Shown piece after piece: positions 8,901-16,550 of a DNA stretch of 22,331 bases. The DNA comes from CAZUZD01 sp964624465 (GTDB lineage: Bacteria; Planctomycetota; Planctomycetia; Isosphaerales; Isosphaeraceae), in assembly GCA_964624465.1 (NCBI GenBank), contig CAZUZD010000074.1:1-22331 (forward strand), given 5' to 3'. The notes beneath the pieces were generated by a model, which had not been told where the DNA came from, did not search any database, and worked only from the letters and a program-made list of their open reading frames with translations. Position 1 is the stretch's first letter. Each line of letters starts with the position of its first letter. A program made the translations under genes and the position numbers.

Positions 8901-9699
8901 TGGACCTGTTCCCCGCGGCGGATTCCCACTCCGGATTGGGTCGGCCTGGTTCGAGCGTGGTCAGGCCTCCGTTACCGAATTCCGGACCGACCCGCGAGAA
9001 CTTTGGGGATCCGGACCACCGCCAGTCCCCAAACCGGATCCGACCGCAGTATCAGGGTACGCGACCCGAGGTCGCTCACGACTGCCGACGCGTGGTCGCC
9101 GCGCAGGACCGCCGTTCGATGGCCAGGGCGTGGGCCTGATCAGCGGTTTCTGGTGAGAGAACAGCATGCTCAATCCAGCAAAGCGACGCCGCACGCCATC
9201 GCCTTTGAGACGGGGGGCCACCAGCCGTTGAGGGCCGTCCACGCCGCGAATTTGCCCCAGCCGTCGCGCAAGAGTTGCCACCAGGCTCGGTCCGCCCGGC
9301 TTTGCGACGGCGGCTTCCTGCCCCGGTCCTGACTCCCGCTCGGGCAAGACCCGGATCCACGAGATGGCCTGAGGGCGGAACGACGAGCTGGCGGACCAGC
9401 GGCGGGTGCGCGATCGACTTCGACCGGGCCAGGTGGTGCCGCTACTGCGGTTCGAGGCCCCATCCAGAAGGCATTCGCCGTGACGGTCCTGCCGGACCGG
9501 CGAGATCCCCATCTTGATCCGCGACGAGCCGCGGACCGTGAACGTATTCCTCGAGCCCGATGCGTCTCTGGCCCATGTGCCGGCGTCGTTGTGGGCCCCC
9601 AGCCAGTCAGCCGGTTCGATCCTCACGGGGTTCCCGTGCGGGCCAGACGCAGCGCTTTTTCAGCCCACGTTTGTCGACTCCCTCAACAGGAAAATCCTC
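8901..9699. other. Gene-poor region, about 0.8 kb
   Basis: ORFs exist on both strands, the longest being 221 codons on the minus strand at 8961-9626. They show no family motif, no ribosome binding site and none of the domain periodicity of the neighbouring real genes. I saw no RNA gene, transposase or clear repeat. It probably contains the promoter of the beta-helix gene, but I could not place a convincing -35/-10 pair. Confidence 0.4.
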
Positions 9700-11412
9700 A
9701 TGATCCGCCATTTCTCGCCTTGCAATCTGTTCGCCGCTCGCAAGCCGCTGGCGGCCCGCAAGGCCTCGAACCGGCTGCGGCCGACACTCGTCGCGCTGGA
9801 GGATCGCCAGCTGCTGACCACCTTCACCGTGACCAACCCCGCCGACAGCGGCCCGGGCACGCTCCGCGCAGCGCTGGTTGCGGCCAACGCGGCCTCGGAT
9901 GCCGACACCATCGAATTCCAGCCAGGGCTGGGGGCGATCACGCTGACGTCCGACCAGCTGAGCATCACCAGGCCGGTGACGATCACCGGGCCGGCCGGCG
10001 GGGTGACGATCCAGCGCAGCGACGCCGTGGACACGCCCGCGTTCCGGATCTTCGCGGTCTCCGGCACCGCCCCGGTCACCCTGGAGAACCTGACGATCCG
10101 CAACGGCAACCTCACCTACGGCGGCGGGATCTTCAACAGCGGCACGCTGACGGTCACCGCCAGCACGCTCAGCGGCAACTCGGCCGGCTCCGAGGGCGGC
10201 GGAATCTACAACTATGGCAAGCTGACGGTAAACGCCAGCACGCTCAGCGGCAACTCGGCCCTGAGCCGCAACGGCGGCGGGATCTACAACACCGACACCG
10301 GCGTGCTGACGGTCACCGCCAGCACGCTCAGCGGCAACTCGGCCAGAATCGGCGGCGGCGGAATCTACAACACCAACGGCGCCATGCTGACGGTCAACGC
10401 CAGCACGCTCAGCGGCAACTCGGCCGGACTCGGCGGCGGGATCCGCAACCAGTCGGGCACGGCGACGTTGAACAACACGATCGTGGCCAATAGTGGCACC
10501 GGTGGCGAACTGTTCGGGACGTTCGCCGGCTCGCACAACCTGATCAGCGCCGGCGGCCTCTCGAATCTCACCAGCACGGTCATCGGCGACCCGGATCTCG
10601 GGCCGCTGGCCGCCAACGGCGGACCGACCCTCACTCACGCCCTGCCCGCCGACAGCCCGGCGATCAATGCAGGCGATAACACTCTCATCCCGGCCGGGCT
10701 CACCACGGACCAGCGCGGCCACGCCCGCGTCAGCGGCGGCACCGTCGACATCGGCGCCTTCGAGGCCAGCACCGCGTCATCGACGACCGCGGTCGGCGGC
10801 ACGTTCGTTTACGACGGCACCCCCCACGCCGGGTCGGGATCTGTGGACGTCAGCGGTGGCAGCGTCACGCTGTACTACCAGGGCGTCGGCAGCACCACCT
10901 ACTCCTCGGCGGCGGCGCCGACCGACGCTGGCACGTACACCGTGAGCGCCTCCTACGCCGGCAATGCGTTTTACGATGCCAGCTCCGCCTGGGCCGATCT
11001 GACCATCACCGCGAAGCGCCTTGAGGTCACGGCACTGTCGCCGGGGACGATCAACATCGGCTCGAACGGCACGATCAGCCTGAACCTCTCGGTCGCCGCC
11101 GGGCAACTCCATGGCGCGGACACGGTCGCCAGCCTCTTCGACGGCGCGGTCTTCAGCATCGCCATCCAGAACGCTGACGGCGGCGTGACCCACGGGACGT
11201 TCACCTCGGTTGCCAGGGTCGAGGCGGACGGCAGCATCACCGTCACCCTGCGGATGGACGACACCCTCCGGGCCGCGTTGTACTCCGCCTACCAGAGCGG
11301 CCGGGCGGTCAATTTCGACCTTTCTGCCACGGCCAACGGGGGCAACTACGAAATCAACTCGGACACCACGTCCCGTCTGCTCAACAACGGGGCCAAGCGG
11401 TTCATCGGCTGA
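9700..11412 (+). CDS. Surface or secreted right-handed beta-helix protein with choice-of-anchor Q and MBG-like domains
   Basis: The product has 570 residues from ATG 9700, which has AGG nine bases upstream; the frame is open further upstream, but that part looks non-coding. The N-terminus has a basic stretch and then RPTLVALEDRQLL (28-39), a signature that starts many planctomycete extracellular proteins, followed by TFTVTNPADSGPGTLRAAL. Residues about 130-300 form a right-handed beta-helix with repeated GGGIYN...LTVxASTLSGNSA units. Residues about 296-355 match the choice-of-anchor Q pattern (DLGPLAANGGPTLTHALPADSPAINAG ... VDIGAFE, shown in part). Residues about 362-437 resemble an MBG/YDG Ig-like module (FVYDGTPH ... 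GTYTVSASYAGN). The last 130 residues are beta-rich and unassigned. Such proteins are typically adhesins or polysaccharide-binding or -cleaving proteins; no catalytic residues are assignable. It stands alone between gene-poor flanks. Confidence 0.85.
   Translation: MIRHFSPCNLFAARKPLAARKASNRLRPTLVALEDRQLLTTFTVTNPADSGPGTLRAALVAANAASDADTIEFQPGLGAITLTSDQLSITRPVTITGPAGGVTIQRSDAVDTPAFRIFAVSGTAPVTLENLTIRNGNLTYGGGIFNSGTLTVTASTLSGNSAGSEGGGIYNYGKLTVNASTLSGNSALSRNGGGIYNTDTGVLTVTASTLSGNSARIGGGGIYNTNGAMLTVNASTLSGNSAGLGGGIRNQSGTATLNNTIVANSGTGGELFGTFAGSHNLISAGGLSNLTSTVIGDPDLGPLAANGGPTLTHALPADSPAINAGDNTLIPAGLTTDQRGHARVSGGTVDIGAFEASTASSTTAVGGTFVYDGTPHAGSGSVDVSGGSVTLYYQGVGSTTYSSAAAPTDAGTYTVSASYAGNAFYDASSAWADLTITAKRLEVTALSPGTINIGSNGTISLNLSVAAGQLHGADTVASLFDGAVFSIAIQNADGGVTHGTFTSVARVEADGSITVTLRMDDTLRAALYSAYQSGRAVNFDLSATANGGNYEINSDTTSRLLNNGAKRFIG
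10147..10425 (+). repeat. Four tandem 39-bp near-identical units inside the beta-helix gene
   Basis: A 39-bp unit beginning CTGACGGTC and ending CAACTCGGCC recurs at 10147-10185, 10222-10260, 10306-10344 and 10387-10425, with start-to-start spacing of 75, 84 and 81 bp (all multiples of three). Each encodes LTVxASTLSGNSA. Only two or three bases differ between copies, which suggests recent duplication or gene conversion of beta-helix coils. Confidence 0.9.
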
Positions 11413-11770
11413 GTGACGCTCCGGGAACGAAGGGGTCCGGGTCCTCGACCCGTCGCGGCAGGATTCGGCCCCTCCGGCTTCCCGAGTGCCACCGAATTTC
11501 ACCGACCTCGACGCCGACGCTCTGCTCTCGGAAAACCTGCGCGAGGTCACCGAGGATCTCAGCCCTCCGACGGTCCTGGCCCCCCGGTCGCTGCTCTGAT
11601 CATGGCCAGGATCCCGGAGCGGATCGGCTCTGGCAAGGACGGCCATGCTTCGATTACATTGCCCAGGCCGGGAGGGAGTCCTGTGGTCGGTAGACCAGAT
11701 GTCGACCAGGTCCCTGGCATTTCAGTCACAAGTCTATTTCTAGCGAAGCGATATGGGTTTCCCGCAACAG
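11413..11770. other. Gene-poor region left of the tRNA fragment
   Basis: No recognisable gene is present. A short GC hairpin (CGGGTC/GACCCG, 11438-11452, 3-base loop) lies 26 bases after the stop of the beta-helix gene but has no T-tract, so termination there is uncertain. The expected 5' half of the tRNA at 11771 is not visible in this stretch. Confidence 0.4.
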
Positions 11771-11813
11771 TTTGCAAACCCGTCATCCTGCGGTTCGAAT
11801 CCGCCCGGCGCCT
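11771..11813 (+). other. tRNA 3'-half fragment, candidate attachment site
   Basis: The stretch runs from an anticodon-loop-like TTGCAAA through a T-arm (TGCGG, TTCGAAT, CCGCC, with one terminal mismatch) to an acceptor-like CGGCGCC followed by T. Anticodon GCA with U73 would fit tRNA-Cys, but the anticodon stem pairs poorly and no D-arm or 5' acceptor strand (GGCGCCG) lies upstream. I therefore read it as a displaced 3' half, the usual core of a tyrosine-recombinase attachment site. The integrase remnant at 11883-12158 supports this. The amino-acid identity is tentative. Confidence 0.5.
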
Positions 11814-11829
11814 CTGACGACAGCAACCG

Positions 11830-11868
11830 CCCCGAGGCGCATAAAACTGCCTCGGGGTTGTTCTTGCG
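11830..11868 (+). terminator. Strong intrinsic terminator
   Basis: The stem CCCCGAGGC (11830-11838) pairs perfectly with GCCTCGGGG (11849-11857) around a 10-base A-rich loop and is followed by TTGTTCTT. It lies 17 bases after the tRNA 3' end, as expected for a terminator that originally served that tRNA. Confidence 0.8.
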
Positions 11869-11882
11869 CCCCGGAACCGGCC

Positions 11883-12158
11883 TCACTTTGAGGGCCGTGG
11901 TTCCGCCAGCAGCCGACCATTTCCGGGCCGGGACCGGGGCAAGCGTGGGGCAAGATTTTCGCCGACGCGAACACCGTCCGTCCCGGTCGCAGGCTGGGCA
12001 ATGCTGCCGATGACCTCTGCGGCGACCGTCGGTCCGGGCAGGGCGACGGCCTGGTCGTGAACCGGAAGTCGGGCGTAGCGGGCGATCGTCAGGGCCGGGG
12101 TTGAGTGCCTGGCCAGCGTCTGGGCCCTCTTGACCGACGCTTCGCTCTGGACCCGGAT
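11883..12158 (-). pseudogene. C-terminal remnant of a tyrosine recombinase (phage-type integrase)
   Basis: On the minus strand an open frame ends at TGA 11885-11883 and encodes AQTLARHSTPALTIARYAR followed by DQAVALPGP and ATGTDG. This is the conserved C-terminus of planctomycete phage-type integrases. It keeps the LxRHS block, the catalytic tyrosine (codon 12077-12075) and the downstream tail. Upstream of about 12158 the frame no longer resembles the family: the catalytic core with the first Arg, the Lys and the HxxR box is missing, and no start codon is evident. The gene is therefore a 5'-truncated, non-functional fragment. Its 3' end points at the tRNA fragment and terminator, the usual int-att arrangement. 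Confidence 0.7.
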
Positions 12159-12178
12159 GCCCTCGTCACGGAACGGAC

Positions 12179-12862
12179 ATGGACAAGCAAACCGTGACCC
12201 CTGGCCCGACCCCGACCACCGTGCGGGCCACCGACGGCTCGGTTCTCACCGTCCCGGACGGCTGGACACTCCTGCCACCGGGAGACGCCGGGCTCACCCG
12301 CAGGGTCAAGGCCAGCGGTGACTTCTGGGTGGTCCAGGAGAAGGTGGGCCGCAGGTTGTTCTCCCGGGGCGTCTGGGCACCGGCGGCGACCATCGACCGG
12401 ATTCGGGCCGAACTGGAAGCCGAGCGATCCACCGAGGGCTACGCCAGGAGCCAGGAGGCCGCCGCCCGAAGGCGCGAGTCGGCCCAGGAGCGGTACGTCG
12501 AGGACTTCCACGGGGCGGTGGTGACGTTCCTCGCCTTCCACCCCGGCCACGCCGACCTGGCCGGCTGCCTCGCACGGGCCGTCACCGAGCAGGCCACTCC
12601 GGTCGGCAGCGGCACGGTCGCCAGGACGGAGCGAATCCCGATCGAGAAGCGGGCCGAGGCCGCCGTGATCGCCTGGATGCGGCACCGGTGCACTGGCTAC
12701 GACGACATGGCGATCCCCAGGGTCAAGGGGAAGCGGCGGGAGGTGAGGCGGACGCTCGCTGGGCGGTCCCTGGAGTTGTTGCAGCGGTATCGCCGGGGTG
12801 AGCCGATCGGGGAGGATTGCCCGCTGAAGCAGGCGTTGGAGTCGAGGGCGGAAGCCGAATGA
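12179..12862 (+). CDS. DUF2293 domain-containing protein
   Basis: The product has 227 residues. The N-terminal 80 residues include WTLLPPGDAGLTRRVKASG and VVQEKVGRRLFSRGVWAP, followed by a basic helical linker. The C-terminal half carries the DUF2293 pattern (residues about 105-210): a helical AVxxFLAFHPGHADLAGCLA stretch, then AVIAWMRHRCTGYDDMAIPR with the conserved RH..T.YD core, and a basic end. I recognise the family but its function is unknown to me; the many Arg and Lys residues would suit nucleic-acid binding. There is no signal peptide or membrane segment. ATG 12179 is used although no good Shine-Dalgarno sequence precedes it. The gene sits beside the integrase remnant, so it may be cargo of the same element, and it converges on the kinase ending at 13009. 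Confidence 0.75.
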   Translation: MDKQTVTPGPTPTTVRATDGSVLTVPDGWTLLPPGDAGLTRRVKASGDFWVVQEKVGRRLFSRGVWAPAATIDRIRAELEAERSTEGYARSQEAAARRRESAQERYVEDFHGAVVTFLAFHPGHADLAGCLARAVTEQATPVGSGTVARTERIPIEKRAEAAVIAWMRHRCTGYDDMAIPRVKGKRREVRRTLAGRSLELLQRYRRGEPIGEDCPLKQALESRAEAE

Positions 12863-13008
12863 GGGCCCGGACCCGTGATCGCTGGCGACCACTTCGAGAG
12901 GCGGGTCAGGGTGGCCGGTATCGTGGTGCCGAAGCCGGTGCGTCGTCGCTCCGTACTCGACCGAATCCGCGACGTTCGGACCCGACGCGATGACCGCTCG
13001 CCGCCCGC

Positions 13009-15915
13009 TCACGGTCGGGTTTCGGCCGGTTTGGAGCCTTCCGGAGCGGCGGGATGGTCGGTGAGCCGGGCGATCACCAGGAGCAGCTGCTGGTAGGCTT
13101 CACGGTCCTTCGAGGTGCCGTCGGGCGCCTCCGCGAGCTGCGTTCGACCGGGCAGTGATCGGCGGTACCACTCGAGCGCCCGATCGGCGTGGCCGGACTG
13201 CTGTTCGGATCGACCGAGATGCTCGAGCAGGTCGACCTGCTGTCGGATGAGTGCCCCGGAGCCGGGCTCAGCTTCCAGGAGGCTCTCCACGGTCTCGAGC
13301 GACTTGCGGTAGGCCACCGGGGCGCCCGAACGATCGCCGGCGGCATCGAGCACGTGCCCAAGGCGGTGCTGGGCCTCCAGCAACTCCAGTCGTCGGGGTC
13401 GCTGACGAGGATTGGTCGCGAGCAGGTTCTCGGCCACGACGACCGATTCCGACGCCAGCATGACAGCGTCCTTCAGACGGCGTGCGGCCAGGGCTCGATT
13501 CAACTGCTGGTGCAGATCATGGCTCATCGCCAGCAGGTTCTCGAGGTTACTCGGGAAATCGCGGAGGATCTCGCGCCGCAGTGCAAGGGACCGCTCCAGC
13601 TCGACGGCGGCCTCGGCCGGCTGACCGGCGTGGGTCAACTGGTAGGCGAGGTTGTGATGGCTGGTCGCCAGCGCCGGCTTCACCATCACGTCATCCGCGG
13701 CCTCGGAGTTCAGTTGCACGAGGAGCTGATTCGCCTGGCGGGCGTGTTCGATCGCCGGTTCGATCCGCCCGAGTTGATCCAGGGCTGCGCCGAAGTTGGA
13801 GTGGATGTCGGCGAGCTGGCGACGATGAATCCTGTGTTCGGGTTCGGCCTGGGCGAGCCGCTTCCGGATCCCCTGGGCGGCTGACAGGTGCGTCAGCGCT
13901 CGACCGGCCTGCCTGCGCTGGATCAGATGCGTGGCCATGTAGGTGTGCGCGACGGCAATGTCGCCGGCGAGCGAACGCTGGTCCGGGTGTTCGTCGGAGA
14001 TCGCCTGGGCGGCCAGGATCCGGTCCAGCTCGGCGGCCACCTGATCGGTCGTGCCCGACCCCGACCGAAGGAGCTGATAGACCAGTCCCAGCCGGCTGTT
14101 CACCAGCTCGCCGGTCCATCGGACGAGGGTCTCGGCATCCGCATCCGGCGAGCCGGCGATGGCCTTTTCGAGGAACGCGATCGCCTCGCGATGCAACCTG
14201 GCGCCGTCGTCGGGCGAGCCCAGCTCCTCGTGGATGATCGCCAGATCATTGGTGGCACTGCCGGCCTGGGCCAGGCTTTCGGGGTTCGCGGCGCCGCTGG
14301 CCTGGAACTGGTCCCGGATCATCTCGAAGAAGCCGCGGGCCTCGCCGAGCAGGAGACTCCGGAGCTTGAAGAGGTCCGGGGAATTCTTGAGGGTGGGGTC
14401 CTCCGCGATCACGTCGCGAAATTTCTGGATGGCGCGGATCGCGAGCGACTCACGGTCCTCGGCACGCTGCCGTTCCGAGACGGCCAGGGCCTGTTGATCC
14501 TGGGCCCGGAGGCGTTCCCGCTCGGCGACCTCCAGGGCCTGGCGCAGGGACGCGTTGGCATCGGCCAGCGAGTCCCGGGCTCGCGCCTGCAGCAGAGACA
14601 GGCCGATCAGGCTCAGGGTGGTCATCACGAGCATGATCGATGCGGCCACGACCGCCGTGCGGTGTCGCCGGGCCCATCGCTGGACACGCAAGGGCCAGGG
14701 TTCCGCGTGGACGGAGACGGGTTCGCCCGCGAGGAATCGCTCCAGATCGTCCGCGAGGGCCCGTGCCGACGGGTACCGATCGGCGGCCCGGGTCCGCATC
14801 GCCTTCAGGCAGATGGCCTCCAGGGCCAGGGGCACGTCAGCTCGGACCAGCCGGGGCCGGGGGAAGTCCCCCATGCTCACCTTCTGGCTGAGCGTCCCGG
14901 AGCCGACCTCCCGGGCCCCGGGAAACGCCGAGGTTCCGGTGATCAGGCTGTAGAGCACGCTCCCCAACGAGTAGATGTCGCTCCGGGGCCCGATCGCTTC
15001 CAGCACCCCTTGCCACTGCTCGGGCGCCGCGAAGCCCGGAGTCCCGAGCCCATGCCCGGCTCGGGTCGGCCGATGGTCGTCGTCACGGACCGGCCCGGCG
15101 GCGGTCTCACCGGCGATCGATGGCTCCGTGCTGCTCGATCCGGAACCGCAGCCGGACCCGAGGCTGGCCAGACCCCAGTCGACCACGAGGGTCTCGCCGT
15201 AAGGCCCGATCAGGATGTTGGCCGGTTTCAGATCGCGATGGATCACGTTCTGGCTGTGGGCATACTCGATCGTGTTGCAGACGTCGATCAGACGCCGCAA
15301 CAGGTCCCGGAAGGCCAGGTCCCGCCCTACCGGGTCGGTGGGGGGGCTGTCGTGGAATTCGTGGATCGCCCGCTGGAGGGTCCCGGTCCGCTCGCCCTGG
15401 ATCAGGCGCATGGCGTAGTAGGGCCGACCGTCCTCACGACACCCCTGGCTGTAGACCGGCACGATCCCGGGGTGCTCGAGACGGCCGGTGATCTCCGCCT
15501 CGGCCAGGAATCGTTCCCGATATGCGGCGTCGTCCACGCCGGACTCGCAGATCTCCTTGAGGGCCACCCGGCGGTGGAACTCGGTGTCGAGCGCGATCGA
15601 GACCACCCCCATGCCGCCCTGGCTGAGTGGCCCGAGGATCTGGAAGCGCCCCGGCGAACCGCCCGCGATCTCGGTGCGGGGTGAGCGTGTCACCCGATCC
15701 GTCGTCGACATCGTCCGCAGTTCACTCTCCAGGGCACGCAGTTCGTCGAGGGCCCTCGGCTGATCGACGGGCTCCAGGCCGTGGGTCCAGGCGGCCGCGT
15801 CTGGCCGTTCACCGGCGAGCCAGGCGGCCTCGAAGCGGTGCAGGAGCAGGACCATCTGTCGCTGGCGATCGACGGACCCGACGTCGCGATCTGGCTGATC
15901 TTTTGGTGTGGTCAT
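13009..15915 (-). CDS. Ser/Thr protein kinase with TPR repeats
   Basis: The product has 968 residues from ATG 15915; the frame is open upstream, but that part overlaps the sigma gene antiphase, and the ATGA junction fixes the start. The kinase domain spans about residues 90-395: ATP loop LSQGGMGVV (first Gly replaced by Ser), lysine in VALKEI (120), HRDLKPAN from 227, DWG (246-248) in place of DFG, and APE at 298-300. An acidic, Ser/Gly-rich insert (about 250-290) lies in the activation segment. A membrane helix (about 421-443) and a coiled coil (443-490) follow, and then helical TPR-type repeats run to the C-terminus. It is probably membrane-anchored with a protein-binding superhelix. It overlaps the upstream sigma gene by 4 bp, which suggests a kinase/sigma signalling pair. 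DWG variants occur in active bacterial kinases, so activity is likely. Confidence 0.93.
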   Translation of the reverse strand: MTTPKDQPDRDVGSVDRQRQMVLLLHRFEAAWLAGERPDAAAWTHGLEPVDQPRALDELRALESELRTMSTTDRVTRSPRTEIAGGSPGRFQILGPLSQGGMGVVSIALDTEFHRRVALKEICESGVDDAAYRERFLAEAEITGRLEHPGIVPVYSQGCREDGRPYYAMRLIQGERTGTLQRAIHEFHDSPPTDPVGRDLAFRDLLRRLIDVCNTIEYAHSQNVIHRDLKPANILIGPYGETLVVDWGLASLGSGCGSGSSSTEPSIAGETAAGPVRDDDHRPTRAGHGLGTPGFAAPEQWQGVLEAIGPRSDIYSLGSVLYSLITGTSAFPGAREVGSGTLSQKVSMGDFPRPRLVRADVPLALEAICLKAMRTRAADRYPSARALADDLERFLAGEPVSVHAEPWPLRVQRWARRHRTAVVAASIMLVMTTLSLIGLSLLQARARDSLADANASLRQALEVAERERLRAQDQQALAVSERQRAEDRESLAIRAIQKFRDVIAEDPTLKNSPDLFKLRSLLLGEARGFFEMIRDQFQASGAANPESLAQAGSATNDLAIIHEELGSPDDGARLHREAIAFLEKAIAGSPDADAETLVRWTGELVNSRLGLVYQLLRSGSGTTDQVAAELDRILAAQAISDEHPDQRSLAGDIAVAHTYMATHLIQRRQAGRALTHLSAAQGIRKRLAQAEPEHRIHRRQLADIHSNFGAALDQLGRIEPAIEHARQANQLLVQLNSEAADDVMVKPALATSHHNLAYQLTHAGQPAEAAVELERSLALRREILRDFPSNLENLLAMSHDLHQQLNRALAARRLKDAVMLASESVVVAENLLATNPRQRPRRLELLEAQHRLGHVLDAAGDRSGAPVAYRKSLETVESLLEAEPGSGALIRQQVDLLEHLGRSEQQSGHADRALEWYRRSLPGRTQLAEAPDGTSKDREAYQQLLLVIARLTDHPAAPEGSKPAETRP

Positions 15916-16550
15916 CGATCCACCTGAACCTGCCAGAGTCGGCGGATGAACTGGATGCGCACGCCGACGGTCTTGCGCGAGCAGGACATCCGAGCGGCGA
16001 TCTCCTGATTCGTCATCCCCTCCAGCTTCCGGAGCGCGATCTCGCGGAGTTGCAACGCCGGGTCCTCCTGCTCCAGGATGGCCAGGAGCGAGCGGCATTC
16101 CTCGAGCACCATCCAGGCGTGCTGGGGGTCGGGCTCGCGATCCAGGAATTCTCTCAGCTCGTCGTCGAGCGAGCCGTGGTCATGCGGGCCGGCGAGCGAG
16201 CCAGGTCCGGGGTCCGGGGAGCGTCCCGGACTGCGCTTGAGCCGACCCGCGGCCTTCCGGAGGTTGCGGGCCCGATTCGCGGTGATGGCGACGAGCAGTC
16301 TCCAGAATTCATCCCGGTCGGCGAGGCTGGCATAGCGGCCCTGGCGAGCGGCCACGCAGAAGCCGTTGAACGCGCTCAGGGCCACATCTTCCGGGTCCAC
16401 CGCCGGGTCGGTCACCCCGGTGAGGTGGCCGCGCGCCAGCCCGATCAATCGCGTGAAGTAACGGTCCCACAGGGGCCGGGTGGCGGATTCGTCGCCGGCC
16501 TGCAGCGCCTGGACCCAGCGAGTCACCGAGCCCCGGTCTCTGAGTGCCAT
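15912..16550 (-). CDS. ECF-type RNA polymerase sigma factor
   Basis: The product has 212 residues. Region 2 (about 10-105) contains DPEDVALSAFNGFCVAARQG and DEFWRLLVAITANRARN, a planctomycete-type ECF variant. A Pro/Gly/Asp linker (about 106-130) joins it to region 4 (about 145-207), whose helix-turn-helix is around GMTNQEIAARMSCSRKTVGV. It is only distantly similar to the sigma at 8209-8862, so the two pairs are not a simple local duplication. ATG 16550 has GGGGAG seven bases upstream. The stop overlaps the kinase start (ATGA), and no anti-sigma factor is present. Confidence 0.92.
   Translation of the reverse strand: MALRDRGSVTRWVQALQAGDESATRPLWDRYFTRLIGLARGHLTGVTDPAVDPEDVALSAFNGFCVAARQGRYASLADRDEFWRLLVAITANRARNLRKAAGRLKRSPGRSPDPGPGSLAGPHDHGSLDDELREFLDREPDPQHAWMVLEECRSLLAILEQEDPALQLREIALRKLEGMTNQEIAARMSCSRKTVGVRIQFIRRLWQVQVDR

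Noticed and set aside
8961..9626. Minus-strand 221-codon ORF upstream of the beta-helix gene
   Set aside because: It has no family motif and no ribosome binding site, and its Arg/Ser/Gly/Pro-rich composition is typical of random GC-rich DNA.
10147..10425. Regular repeats considered as a CRISPR array
   Set aside because: Units and spacers are all multiples of three and encode beta-helix coils in one open frame.
11740..11813. Complete tRNA gene
   Set aside because: No D-arm or 5' acceptor strand pairs with the 3' half, and the anticodon stem is poor, so only a 3' fragment is supported.
12089..13012. Minus-strand 307-codon ORF
   Set aside because: It covers the DUF2293 gene in antisense and has no recognisable domain.
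13888..15684. Plus-strand 598-codon ORF opposite the TPR kinase
   Set aside because: It is an antisense shadow; the kinase on the minus strand has all expected motifs.
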